The translations under genes were made by a program, and so were the position numbers. From assembly GCA_032716605.1 (NCBI GenBank), contig CM064480.1, positions 24,329,651 to 24,393,650 of the forward strand: a stretch of 64,000 nucleotides of DNA. Reading direction: 5' to 3'. The notes under the pieces are model-generated. The model was not told where the DNA came from. It did not search any database and saw only the letters and a program-made list of their open reading frames with translations. Shown here piece after piece: positions 29,957 through 40,815 of the stretch (position 1 is its first letter; every line of letters begins with the position of its first letter). The DNA comes from Paralithodes platypus. Its lineage: Eukaryota; Arthropoda; Malacostraca; Decapoda; Lithodidae.

Positions 29957-30354
29957 TGTAATGCCCTCGAAAATGTCCCGCACCCACAATAATACTAACC
30001 CGAGTTGACGTCAGGTATAGCGTAAAATAGTCGGAGATGGTAAGTCCAATAAACTCATCACGTGATAACACCACGAGACTATCACCTGGTTCTTAAAAAT
30101 CGGACTAAGGTTGCTATACTTTTAGTACGTCCGTGGTAGTACAGTGGGTTAGCGCGCGGGCCTGGTGGTGATGGTTGGGTCACTAACCAGGGTTCGAACC
30201 CCACCCAAGGCATCTCAAAACCTGTGGGTTTTTAGGGGGGTTAAATTCCCTTCAGAGGTTCGTACCCCGCGCCAGGTACCAGGAAAAGTTGATCCTAAAG
30301 GTAGCCTGGGGAAATTTCAGGAGACCATGAATTCCCTTCACACCCAGCATTTCA
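29957..30354 (+). repeat. 3' LTR, 398 bp
   Basis: Same length and nearly the same sequence as 27639-28036; ends CATTTCA and is followed by TATAT (30355-30359). Confidence 0.85.
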
Positions 30355-30599
30355 TATATATATATATATTCTGACATACGGAGCCCTGTATGTTAATTTA
30401 AGAGTTAGAATTAGAGTTGAAGGAGTGTCAAACTACCCAAGCGGCGAAGCAGACTAGCGAGCGAACCAGCGAGTGGGAAACCAGCTCGCCCGCATACCAG
30501 CAAACAAGCCTTCACACCTGCATGCGTCATAGGGGACCCTGCAAACTACTTCGATGACCCGACGCTATGACGTATGATCGACGCCAGGAGACTCCATTG

Positions 30600-30780
30600 G
30601 ACCACGCAACTCGAGGAGCTGTGATTGGAGCGGGCACTACCCCCCGCCTCCTGATTCGTTCCTACACAATCATTGTTCAGTATATAAGACCCGAGTTGTG
30701 GGCATTCAAATCAGTCTCATTTGGAGTTGGGGAAGGTGAACTTGCAGCTGGAGGAAGACGAGGTGAAGTATTATAATGGG
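30600..30780 (+). promoter_or_regulatory. Promoter-like sequence
   Basis: CTCCATTGGACC and TGTGATTGGAGCGGG carry CCAAT-box-like elements, and CAGTATATAAGACC at 30678 is a good TATA box. TCAAATCAGTCTCATTTG lies ~25-30 bases downstream as a possible initiator. No clear gene follows, so it may be part of a solo LTR or dead element. Confidence 0.4.
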
Positions 30781-30865
30781 ATTGTGACTGTCAGTCAGAT
30801 TATATAAGTGTGTGTTAAGTGTGTTCGGTGTAAACACTTACGTTATGTTGGTTAGTGAGATATGT

Positions 30866-31000
30866 GATTGGGAATTAACGTTAACCTACTATTATGTGCT
30901 TAACTATTTGATTGGGAATTAACGTTAACGCTACTATTATGTACTTAACTATTTGATTGGGAATTAACGTTAACGCTACTATTAAGTACTTAACTATTTT
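30866..31000 (+). repeat. Three tandem 44-46-bp units
   Basis: GATTGGGAATTAACGTTAAC starts at 30866, 30910 and 30955. Each unit contains the palindrome GTTAAC and ends CTTAACTATTT. Confidence 0.85.
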
Positions 31001-31883
31001 AGTTGACTAACTTGTGGACTAAAGCAACTCTTTAAGTAATTGGGTTATGATGAAAGTAATACTATTGTTTTATATTAATACTTACGAGTTCTTTCATTTT
31101 CTTTTAATTAAGCTTACATTGCTTAACGGTGCTTAGTACGGTGATGCTATTGTCTCATATTAGTAATATCGCCTTAGACTAACATGGCTGTGTTAATATT
31201 ACTTCTAGTGATTTCCTAAGCTGAAGAAAATTCTTTTAGCTTCAAAATATTATTTTTGCTGTTCATATTATTTGAGTGAGACCTGAATCGAATCTATGAA
31301 GCGATCCTGTAACTTAATTTACTCCTAATCAAACCTCAATGTTACGTGGTTAAGAAATACATTTAACTAATTATTAAATATATATCTAAATTTGTATGTG
31401 ACTTTGATATAAATCCTGATGATAATAATAATATAATACTGTTAACGTAAGACAAGAACCAAGAATAATTACATTAAATATAAATAAAAGGACATATAAG
31501 AAAACTATCTATTCATTTAAAAAAGGGTAAGAGACAGAAATATTCTTACTTTAATATTTATCTTTCAAGACTTTTTATAGAATTAATAGTCCTTCTTTAG
31601 ATATAACTTCTTCGGTTCATAACCATACTAAGCTTCGGTTAAATAATAATTCTTTATAAATACTACATGACTTTAATTAGTTTCAGTATTTTTTCATAAT
31701 TAAAGAGTATCAGTCAATAAAGGATACCAAGTCCTAAGATCCAAAAGGAAAGGGAGCAACAACAGGAAATAATTTTATTAGATTTTACTTTTGTTTTGCC
31801 TTCAGCTGACTGATACCTTAATATATATCTCTGTGCTATCTAGATTCATCAAGTTAACCACTAAAGGATCAAGATACGTAACA

Positions 31884-31914
<31 letters not shown>

Positions 31915-32260
31915 ATATATTCTGTATATACACTATATATATGGTTTATTGGTCTACTATTATTACTTTGATAATAATGAATAAGTTCTTCCTAAGAAAC
32001 GATTACATAATTTTATCTAGTAGGCCTATTGTTCTAAATAATTATGAACTATTCTTCCTAATCCTCGGTTGTCTCAGATTTGTTATAAATTCCCTTTCCA
32101 ATTCTGATAAATTCCTTACTCCCTTTATTAATTTATTTAATATAATATTATGTATAAAACAATGTGATTATCTAAGAGATTTATTTGGATGTTCAATAAT
32201 TCCCTGAACTCTCTCCCAATTACTGTTGCATTTTGGTTTAATTCATATAATAATACAGTA
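31001..32260. other. AT-rich DNA with (TA)n, no gene
   Basis: More than 70% A+T by eye. A (TA)n tract is at 31884-31920. An open frame at 31791-32207 is Ile/Tyr-rich low-complexity translation and is not accepted as a gene. Confidence 0.5.
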
Positions 32261-32390
32261 TTTTTGTTGAAATCGTAAAATTATCGTACAATATGTACGA
32301 TAATGAGCAACACTATCGTACATCGTACCAAGGGTAAAATTCTCGTACATGTACGATAATTATCGTACGTATGGCAACACTGCACTAAAT

Positions 32391-32609
32391 GTAGAGCTAT
32401 TTACTTCAATCTAGCAGCCATTTCTTTTATGTCTAGAGACATTTACTAGGGATAATTTGAAAATTTCAGACATTCTAGTCATACTACATTGTAAAATTTG
32501 CAAAACAAACAAACCAAAACTCTTTAGAAATTGCAGCATTATCCTAACATTGTTTGGCTATGTAGCAACATGCTAGCGACTTTGAGAAAGGATCTAGCGG
32601 TATTTCGTG
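32391..32609 (+). repeat. ~210-bp direct repeat, copy 2
   Basis: Partner of 27228-27440. It is preceded by several TATCGTAC/GTACGATA words (32276-32372) that also appear in weaker form at 27550-27600. Confidence 0.75.
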
Positions 32610-33001
32610 GTAACACTTTAGGAGGGTTAAAATACGAGTCACACGGGCAATTGCCAAAACTTTAAAGGTCCATATCATTGTTATTAAACTAAGCATTTGG
32701 CAAAGGGAGGAATTGTTAAAAACCTTAGCCAATAGGCCTACTCTGTCATTCACCAAAAATAAATTTGAATTTATCATTATTATTTGGTAGGGTAGGTATG
32801 TATAGGTAGGTTGGCTAAATAATTGCTGGAATTCGTAGGGACTCGAACTGTTTTGAGAGAGTTAAATAAAAAAAAATTATAGATCTGAATAATAAAGAGA
32901 TTATGTTATTAAGCAAAACTGGGGGATGCGTGGAAGCCTATAGACTGTAGACGGTAAACTTTGTGTGGGTAGCGAATGCGGTTTTAAATAATATTATTTG
33001 T
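32610..33001. other. Unassigned AT-rich spacer
   Basis: No gene recognised. Confidence 0.45.
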
Positions 33002-33129
33002 ATTAATCTCACCACCACACCCCCAATGAAATTAATTAAAGTATATATGATCCACCGGGATTTTTATTAATCTCACCACCACACCCCCAATGAAATTAAT
33101 TAAAGTATATATGATCCACCGGGATTCGA
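33002..33129 (+). repeat. 64-bp tandem duplication
   Basis: ATTAATCTCACCACCACACC starts at 33002 and 33066. Both copies run through ATATATGATCCACCGGGATT, so the edge of the tRNA-like sequence is duplicated. Confidence 0.85.
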
Positions 33130-33183
33130 ACCCGGGTTATCACACACATATTTTTGCCACCTTAACCATTACACCACCAGGAC
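33113..33183 (-). pseudogene. tRNA-like sequence (SINE head or tRNA pseudogene)
   Basis: The minus strand reads GTCCTGGTGGTGTAATGGTT (A box) and later CCGGGTTCGAATCCCGG, a perfect T-arm with B box. The acceptor ends do not pair (GTCCTGG against GGTGGATC) and the anticodon arm is degenerate, so it is not a working tRNA. The class of the parent tRNA is unclear. Confidence 0.65.
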
Positions 33184-33739
33184 GGTTAAAGGTTTATGCA
33201 CACGCCTACGACTGTAATAGAATAGACAGTTTTCAATGCTGCGGCCAAACTATTCCACCCATTTATATTTTTTTGGTATCAAAACGTTCGGAATCGCGAG
33301 CCTCACCCAACTACGCAAGCATGGCTTTGATCATCGGCGTAGTTTTCAAGATGTGGAATTTTAAGTGGAATTAGAGGTTTTTTCAAGATTGCCGGAAAAA
33401 AACCCAGGTGCAAAAGCAAAACCTTCTCTATAAAATTTGCGGAGCATTAGTAGGGGAGTGCGTATGCCAAAGCCCAGTCGTTTCCTGTGAGTGGGAGAGA
33501 CGGTATTTAGGCGTCAAGTTTTTTGGGAAATCGGCTGCCACGGACCTGTTTGGCCGCCATGCCGGATGTTTAGCATATCAAAAGTTGCCCAATACAAAAA
33601 CGCACCTCTTGTGAAAGTTTGATCCCGATCCAAAAAGCGGTTCTGGAGTTATTGCGTCGAAACCGGCGCGTAAGAAGAATTTGGATGAAAACCCAGGTTT
33701 AATGATTACAATAGGGGTTCCCCGTAGGGGACGAACCCC

Positions 33740-33780
<41 letters not shown>

Positions 33781-34139
33781 TTAATAATATAAATGCAGAT
33801 GATAATATTAATCGTAACAATTATAATGAAAACAGTGAAAATAGTGCTAATATAATTTATAGTGGTACAGTACTAGCAATAAAGAACATAGAGAGAGAGA
33901 GAGAGAGAGAAGCCGGGAGTAGGAGTACAAAGGAGTACAAAGGAAATCAAGCAACAACAGGGCTAGTGACCCTTCTAGGCTGCTTGTCCTCCAAAACACT
34001 GAGGATCAAGTGTCCAAACAGTGGTTTAGAGTGGGTAAGGGAACATTGGAAAGGGAACTACTGCCCTGGAACTAATGTCCGTGGCAGGATTAGGAAGTTA
34101 GTAGGGGACAGATGGGTTAGTAACTGAGGGGGGGATAAA
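33184..34139. other. Unassigned spacer with microsatellites
   Basis: An (AAT)n tract is at 33739-33776 and a (GA)n tract at 33890-33910. An Asn-rich frame across the first is simple-repeat translation. A possible short gene at 33408-33614 could not be supported. Confidence 0.5.
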
Positions 34140-34195
34140 ATAAAGTTATTCATTTACAAATTCAGTCAGTCGCGGGTTTGATGCGAGATATTTGT

Positions 34196-35260
34196 CTAGC
34201 AGAGTTTAAATGAATCAACGGTGCTGCAGTCTATAACGTCTCGGGGAAGCCCATTCCACAAGTTGACAACTCGATTGAAGAAGAAATTCTTAGATTCGTG
34301 TGAGTTAAAAGATTTACCAATAATTTTGCAACCGTTTCCCCGCGTGTAATTAGATTGGTCGATAGTGAAGTACTTACTACAGTTCATATTGTCGATGCCT
34401 TTGATGATTTTGAACACTTGAATTAAGTCACCTCTTTATCTGCACTGGGTTAAAGGAAATATATTTAATTATCTAAGACGCTCTTCGTATGGTTTGTTCT
34501 TTAGGCTAGGTATCATTTTGGTAACTCTACGTTGAACTCGTTCTAGCTTGTTTATATCTTTTTGGTAATAAGGGCACCAGGATTGAACGCAGTATTCCAG
34601 AAGAGGGCGGACTAAGGAATTGTAAAGGGTTAGGATAACTTCTTTGGATTTATGCTCAAATGACCTGCCTATAAAGCCAATTATTTTGTTTGCCTTCTTA
34701 ACAACTTCTGAACATTGTTGACTCGGTTTTAGGTTACTCGATATTGTTACTCCCAGATCGGTTTCTCTGTTTACATTCTTAAGCTGAGTGCCATTCATCG
34801 AATAGTTTGCGTTCTCATTTAGGTATCCGATATGTAGTACTTTACATTTATCCGCATTGAAACTCATTTGCCAAATTTGGGCCCAACATGACAATTTATC
34901 TAGATTGTGTTGCATATCGTCAACTTGTTCTTTTGAGAGTACGCTATTTGCAATTTTTGTATCGTCAGCAAATTTTGAGATTGTACAGGTGAGACCCTCA
35001 TCTATGTCGTTGATGTAAATTAGAAAGAGAATTGGTCTTAGTACCGATCCCTGGGGTACCCCGCTACTTACATTGGTCCATTTAGATGCCTTACCGTTTA
35101 TGACTACTCTTTGCTTTCTGTCGCTGAGCCAATTTTCTATCCATTTCAACACACCGTCTTGTATTCCATGCACTTTTAGTTTTAGCAGTAAACGTTTGTG
35201 GGGAACTTTGTCAAAGGCCTTTTGAAAATCAAGGTATATAATATCTACAGCTTTCGTAGA
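34196..35260 (-). pseudogene. CR1-like RT, second half and C-terminus
   Basis: It starts with YLDFQKAFDKVPHKRL near 35240 (motif A), GVPQGSVLRPILFLIYINDI (motif B) and KFADDTKIAN (motif C, FADD at 34961-34972). DLGVTISSNLKPSQQC follows, then LVRPLLEYCVQSWCPYY and RVTKMIPSL. The C-terminal part after the break at ~34460 reads FKIIKGIDNMNC... and WNGLPRDVIDCSTVDSF. Confidence 0.8.
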
Positions 35261-35313
35261 GGTTGAGGATATCGTGGAAGAAGTCTAAGAGGTTTGTTAA
35301 ACAGGAACGTTTT

Positions 35314-36250
35314 TTACGAAAGTCGTGTTAAGTTATTTGCCTCTAAGTGATTTACGAGTCTGTCTCTTATGACCGTTTCTAGCATTTTACATACAATTGA
35401 GGTTAAGCTAATTGGACGATAGTTACTGGGTAGGGATTTGCTGTCTTTTTTTAATATCAGTGTTACGTTGGCTAGCTTCCACTGATCAGGCATAGTCCCA
35501 GACTGCAAGGATTCATTGAATAACAATGTCAGTGGTTTGGAGAGCTCATCCTTAGCTTCCTTTAGAACTCTAGGCGAGATTGTATCAGGTCCAGGCGTTT
35601 TATTTACCTTGAGTTTATCTAAACAATTCAATACTTCTCTCTCTGTAATGGTGATATTGCTTAGAACATCTAAATTATCAATCTGAATCGGCGATGGTGT
35701 AGGGATATCACCGAGGTCTTCGGTTGTAAAAACTGATGCAAAGAAGGTATTGAGGGCATTACTCATTTGTACTTCGTCTTTGGTGTATTCTCCATTTTCA
35801 TCGACTAACGGTCCAACAGTTGAAGTAACTACTTTTTTCTTTCTGATATAACTATAGAATTCTTTCGGGTTTGTTTTACTTTGATTCGCAACATGTAACT
35901 CCAGGGTCTTTTTACTTTGCTTAATTAACTTTTTGGCTTTGCGTCGTAGCTCTACAAATTTCACCCGTTCTTCGTCATTTTGTGAGGTTTTTAATCTATC
36001 ATTAGCAAATTTTTTAGCAAGCAGACAGTCTGAAATATCTTAATTCCACCATTTGGGCTTATCATTATGGCCTGGACGCCGTATTTTCGATGGTATGCAG
36101 TCTTGCACTGCCTTAAGGTAAGTGGTTGTGAAACACTCCCAAGATGTATTTATGTCGTTATTGTTAGTCAGAAAGCTCCAGTCAGTTTCTTTAAGCTTTG
36201 ATTTAAGTTTATGAAAATTTGCTTTCTTGAAATTAGGGACTTTCTCAATG
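35314..36250 (-). pseudogene. CR1-like linker and RT first half
   Basis: An open stretch from 35964 has KLKVNKTPGPDTISPRVLKE, MPDQWKLANVTLILKKDS and SNYRPISLTSIVCKMLE, the RT fingers of CR1/L2 elements. Further upstream WKCFTTTYL-like linker sequence (36040-36250) continues in another frame. Confidence 0.8.
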
Positions 36251-36260
36251 CTGCTATTTG

Positions 36261-37229
36261 ATTTGTTACAAAGAGAGATTAGGGAATTAGAGATTAAAGA
36301 TGTTAGGGAAGAGATTAGCGGAATTGTAAAGCGAAAGCGAGGGATTGGCGCATTTAGTGGGTAGGGTTGAAGGTATGACAGGTATAAAGGAGAGGGGATT
36401 TTTTTTTTTTTCTTCCAAGGTTGGATTAAAAGGGAAAGAGAGAGAGAGAGAAAGATAGAGCGAGAGAGGGAGACGGAGGACAATAAAGGGGCGGTATCTG
36501 AAAGGACAGGGGAGGGTAAAGGTGGATGGCATATAAGTGTGAGCTGGGGCTTAAAGAGAGTCTTAGAAGACAACTATCTCGCGTCGAAAGAGTGTGACGG
36601 CGAGGGTAGTAGGAACTATTAAGTGTAGAAGATCATATAATATTAATGGGAAAGAGGAGAAGGAACTACACATTGATCAATCTTAATGGCTATACAGGCT
36701 ACATGTATACATATATATCTTGAATACACTTATAGATGAAAGAAAATATAAATATTATTAATAATTGTAACACAACTAATAAATATTCAAACAAATTTCA
36801 ATAAGATTCAATATAGACATTATGGTGTGGTGATGATAGTAATATGGACAGAGAGAGAGAGAGAGAGAGAAAGGGAGGAAGGGTATGGTGCTGGAGTAGG
36901 GAAGAGATTAGTATAATTGTAAAACGAAAACGAGGGAAGAGGGCAATTTAGGGGGTAGGTATGAAAAGCTAGAGAAGAGGGAGGAGTTCTTCAAAGGTAG
37001 GTTAAATGAGAGAGAGAGAGAGAGCACGAGAGTGAGAGGGAGAGATAGAATGGAACGAGGTAAGCATATGATATGGAGATAATATTATGGACAGCAATAG
37101 CATTGATAAAAATAACATCATAACATAGGGAAAGGTAACAATAATAATACGAATAAGAAAATATATAAGAATACATATAGCACTAATGATCAAATACTAT
37201 TAATAATATTAATACAAATAATACTAATA
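36261..37229. other. Purine-rich low-complexity DNA
   Basis: (GA)n tracts are at 36437-36452, 36851-36871 and 37008-37023. A block of ~150 bp (AAGAGATTAG..TAATTGTAAA.CGAAA.CGAGGGA to the GA tract) occurs twice, at 36308 and 36902. No gene. Confidence 0.55.
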
Positions 37230-37430
37230 AAAATAGGCTCCGCCTCCCCTCCCCCCATGCTTCTGCCCCCTCCCTGTCCTGCCTCCTTCCTCCCTCCCAA
37301 CCCCCACCTCCCACTCCTCCCCCGCCACCTGTCTGGACGGATATTTAAGGCCTCCTAGGTACCAGCATTTGTTAGTGACCTGATGAAGCTATCTGCGAAA
37401 CGTTGTCAATAAACTGCTCTTCCTCAGATG
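37230..37430 (+). mobile_element. Penelope-like element fragment with hammerhead-like core
   Basis: A C-rich block, GGATATTTAAGG (37340-37351), then CTGATGA (37380-37386), GAAAC (37397-37401), GTTGTC and AATAAA (37408-37413). It is the plus-strand counterpart of the split copy at 561-635 and 10351-10473. No RT/GIY-YIG frame is present. Confidence 0.55.
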
Positions 37431-37835
37431 GTGTTTTTTATCCATTCTGTCTACTTTTCAAGTACCACTCAACATAATAACACTTGTTTGCATGTGACCG
37501 AGGGTATAAATGGTTTTTGGGTCATGGTTATTAACAAAAATATGATTAGTGACTTAGTCACTTAGCCGGTGAACCGGAAAACGTTTAGTGTTTTGTAAAA
37601 AATTAACTCACCTCAAATTATAGGGTTTTTAGCCGAGCGAGGGGAACAACAGGTGAGAGGACGGTAAGGTCCACCACAGTTCCCAACCTGGAACACTGTT
37701 CAGATCCTCTCGTGGTTATCACTTGGCCAGAAGAGATCGTTCTAATAGTTGAAAAGATTCTTCTGTGGTAAAGCAGCAGCTCGCCTGAGCCTGTGAAAAA
37801 TACCAAGGAGTCAATGTTGCATAGTGGGAATAATA
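37431..37835. other. Unassigned spacer next to the gypsy dimer
   Basis: No gene recognised. It ends in CCGGA (37836-37840), the target duplication of the gypsy array. Confidence 0.5.
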
Positions 37836-37981
37836 CCGGATGTTATGCCCTGTTTTTCTACAGGTTTAACTTGGGTAATGTGAGTTCTGAATGACTGGGT
37901 ATAGAAGGCTGCATGCACAATACAAGGTATGAGGAATAGAGAACACAAAATAAACACACTGTAACACGACACAAGTTCACG

Positions 37982-37987
37982 TTTATT
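37982..37987 (-). terminator. Gypsy LTR poly(A) signal (also 47932-47937 and 57897-57902)
   Basis: AATAAA on the minus strand, with GTGTGTTTATTTTGTG about 20-35 bases downstream. It marks the likely R/U5 border. Confidence 0.55.
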
Positions 37988-38705
37988 GAAATAAAGAAAT
38001 AAAGAGCATAGAAAGATAGTTATATTCGCACAAAACAAATGATAGAAGGGAACTGCTAGCATTTGTGGATTTGGATGGAGCCTAGTCTCCCACTTCCAAC
38101 GTTCAGGTATATTCTTCTGATCACGGGTTTAATTAGCAAGTTTATATTTTACTGGAAGACCTCAATATATTCGTATAATTCAATGTCACTGATTTTACCT
38201 CTTGCTGGCTGGTCGCGTGCCCACGTAGCAACTCACAGTTAGGATTAGACGCGTATATTATAGAACACGGAAATCTCTAGCAACCTCATGGGGGTACTGA
38301 ACTAAGTTTGATATTCTTAAGGCAGAAATATGTAGAACACGAATCAGTGGGCGAACGTTAGATATCACTAGAGTTTTAATATCTGAATAAGGTAATTACG
38401 AGAGTCAAGGTCGCCTGTTAATTAAAAAACACTGATCGCTTAGTACGTCCCAAATGGAATGGTTAAATATGAATTACACTGGGCAAGGTCTTAGCCACTT
38501 TATAGAAAGTTAATAGGTGAGTATCAAGCTAGTACTATAACACTTAGTACTAGTAACATGAATCTTGAATAGTATGGGTAGATCTGGTCCTGGTTATCTT
38601 GCTTCCGGTGATGTTGGGGGCTAACGACTGGTTCCTCGGCCGTCCAGATGGTCCAAAATGTAGGAAGTTCTCAAGTCGGATCTCTTGATGATCGTTGCTG
38701 GCTAC

Positions 38706-38715
38706 ACTTATATAC
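38706..38715 (-). promoter_or_regulatory. TATA box of the gypsy LTR (copies also at ~48656 and ~58621)
   Basis: The minus strand reads GGGTATATAAGTGTAGCC. A CATCAAGAGA stretch ~25 bases downstream could be the start site. Copy 1 lacks two bases (AC) just downstream compared with copies 2 and 3. Confidence 0.5.
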
Positions 38716-39023
38716 CCACGAATTTGTGTGAAGGTTATAAGGTGCACGTTAGGACTTGTACATGGACAGATGCTTCTATCAGTCTTCTCTGCCACGGAGT
38801 CTGCCGGATCTGGAATCTCTCAACTCCGGAACAACACAAGGGCAGAGCTAGAGGTAAACTGCAGGGTAGTGACCACTGGTTGGTGTCTAGCTTTCAACTG
38901 ATTTGACTGGGGGCGGGAGTTAGATTTATAGGCTCGGTTCTGGACCTTGTAGACAGTAGGGATCTCGAGTCTTATGGACTTAATTGAGCTCTCAATAGAT
39001 ATGGGGACTAGGTAAGATGGTAT

Positions 39024-39299
39024 TTACTGTTGTGGCACAGGGCGATAGGAAGCCTTTATATTTTCATATAACTGAGCCTTAGTAAGAGGTACTATTTTGG
39101 CTATACTGGACGTATTTAGGGGAGAGAGACTGGATCTACTTTGCGAGGAGGATGGGGACAGCTGTGATAGGAGCGTCTCTCTAGATTGTTCAATCTTCAT
39201 TCTATGGTATAGCTGAGGTGCTAATTTAGTGATCAGAGCATGCAAGAAAGGTAAATGGTTTATTGTGAGGTAATAGAGGTTAGTAAAGGTGTTAGTCAT
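39024..39299 (-). CDS. Hypothetical 91-residue ORF inside the LTR (repeated at 48975-49250 and 58940-59215)
   Basis: The frame is identical in all three LTR copies. The protein is Ser/Leu-rich with LSQLSPSSSQSRSSLSPL in the middle and a C-terminal LTKAQLYENIKASY. It lies upstream of the proposed TATA box, so it would not be on the main genomic transcript 5' end but would be in the 3' U3 of the mRNA. Not recognised. With only three recent copies, conservation says little about selection. Confidence 0.25.
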   Translation of the reverse strand: MTNTFTNLYYLTINHLPFLHALITKLAPQLYHRMKIEQSRETLLSQLSPSSSQSRSSLSPLNTSSIAKIVPLTKAQLYENIKASYRPVPQQ

Positions 39300-40815
39300 T
39301 CATGGTTAGTTCATTGATAGGAAGAATTCCTGTGCTACCTGGCAATGACTCGAAAGTCAAAACAGGGGCCAGGTATACCTCCGCGGGGGTGGGGGTCTCC
39401 CTCCTCGGGTGGGCAAAAAGGGGGAGCTGGGCGCCCTCTCTCTGATATAGTCGTCCGGCGGCTGTGGCTAGGGGCTTGCCATATCACCAGTGTTTGTAAT
39501 AACCCTCTGTGTATGAGACAGATGTGAGTGTCTTTAATACCAAAACCGAAGGTGCCTTAGCTAGCTGGTTTTACTCGGCTGGTTGTTAATTGTAGGGTTT
39601 GCTGGATATGGTGGAGACTGGGTTGCTAACTCTGCCACATTTATCTGGAAGTATGACAATAGAAGTTAGTTACTGGCGGGGCGGCTAGCCTCGCACCGAC
39701 GACCATTGGGTGCAGGGTTGTGAATGTGTTGTAAGAGAATAGATGGCATGCAAGGGGCTAGTAAAGTTCTAATGTTGTTCTGGCCTACTAAGTGAAGGTA
39801 GGCTGGATAGGAGTATATATATAAAAGGTTGGAGAGCGTTAGTAACGGACAATTCAAGGATCTTCAAGAGGTATGAGAGAGAGGCTAGGTCGGACAAGAG
39901 TCGAGAAGCGCGGGTGTCTTAATGAGAGGGGGGGGGGGAGAGTTCAAGGGCTACAGGGAAATTTTGCCCCTAAGGTCCCTGGGCGTGGGGGTGGCATTAG
40001 GCTACAATTGATATGGAAGTTTGAAAAGGCAGTAGAATACGTTAGCCAAATGCTACCGGGGAATGCAACTATGGGGTGGTATATGAGTCTGGAAAAGATA
40101 GAGTTATGTGATCAGTCAGAGGGTTATGGATACTATTAGTTGGCCCTGGGAACTGCGTTTTCTATTAAATATAAAATACCAACCACAGCGGCAGTTCGTA
40201 GGGGTACTTAGTTATTGTTTCGGGGTACTTATGACAGATACTGGTAACCAGGTTATCTTATACAATCTCTGGTTGGGGTAAGAGGTGTAAGACACGAAAT
40301 AAATTGGCGTAGTGTGGGCTGTGGATACGAAGGAGGCAAGGGGAAGACGTATGACAATTGTGGAAAGTAAATGGAAAAAGGTGAACACAATGGCGGATAA
40401 AAATACTTAACCTAAGGATTGCATACATAGATTTATGGGGCGATGGGTCTTCAGAAGCCTAGTCTGGCAAGACAAGATGTTAGGGAATGTTAATATTAAT
40501 ACTTAGTTACTAGAGGAGCAATGCAAGGGGCGACTGAGCACGGGTTACATATATCTATACTCGTCATGGAAAATGATATACGAGGTCTAGGGACAGCGTG
40601 GGTGTTTTAACTTCTAAGATATATAACATCTACTTCTCGGATGCAAGAACATACATAGATATAATTATGGCTGTCTGATGTGTTGGCATTGGCTCAACGT
40701 CGGGACAGGCATGGGTGTTTTTAATATGAATGTATATTCCTGTTCATCATCTTTGTAGTTAATAAGTGTAGGACACGAGGGGGTTAGTGTACGTGAGGTG
40801 TGGAAAATGGTCGGT

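Larger units (their letters stand above)
27639..30354 (+). mobile_element. Non-autonomous LTR retrotransposon (2.7 kb)
   Basis: Two 398-bp LTRs flank 1.9 kb of internal sequence, with TATAT on both sides (in a TA tract, so the duplication is only suggestive). The primer-binding and leader region (28037-28106) is nearly identical to that of the gypsy element at 47.7 kb. The interior holds a truncated gag fragment, then shuffled pieces of the Pro-rich gypsy pol linker. There is no protease, RT or integrase. LTR identity is very high, so the insertion is recent. Confidence 0.85.
34140..36260 (-). mobile_element. 5'-truncated CR1-like LINE
   Basis: Read on the minus strand from 36.25 kb: endonuclease-RT linker (FKKANFHKLKSKLKETDW), RT, thumb and C-terminal WNGLPRDVI block ending near 34196. 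The endonuclease is missing. Frame changes near 36040, 35320, 35270 and 34460 make it inactive. It belongs to the CR1/L2 group by the FADDTKI block, DLGVTISSNLK and the SWCPYYQKDINKLERVQRR pattern. Confidence 0.85.

Noticed and set aside
31791..32207. 138-codon open frame in AT-rich DNA
   Set aside because: Translation is Ile/Tyr/Leu low-complexity arising from (TA)n and AT-rich sequence; no motif and no neighbours that support a gene.
33113..33183. Functional tRNA gene
   Set aside because: The acceptor stem does not pair and the anticodon arm is degenerate despite good A and B boxes.
33681..34127. 148-codon frame with poly-Asn
   Set aside because: Starts across the (AAT)n microsatellite and a (GA)n tract; simple-repeat translation.
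38550..38795. 81-codon frame in LTR copy 1
   Set aside because: Lost in LTR copies 2 and 3 through a two-base difference, so it is not a conserved ORF.
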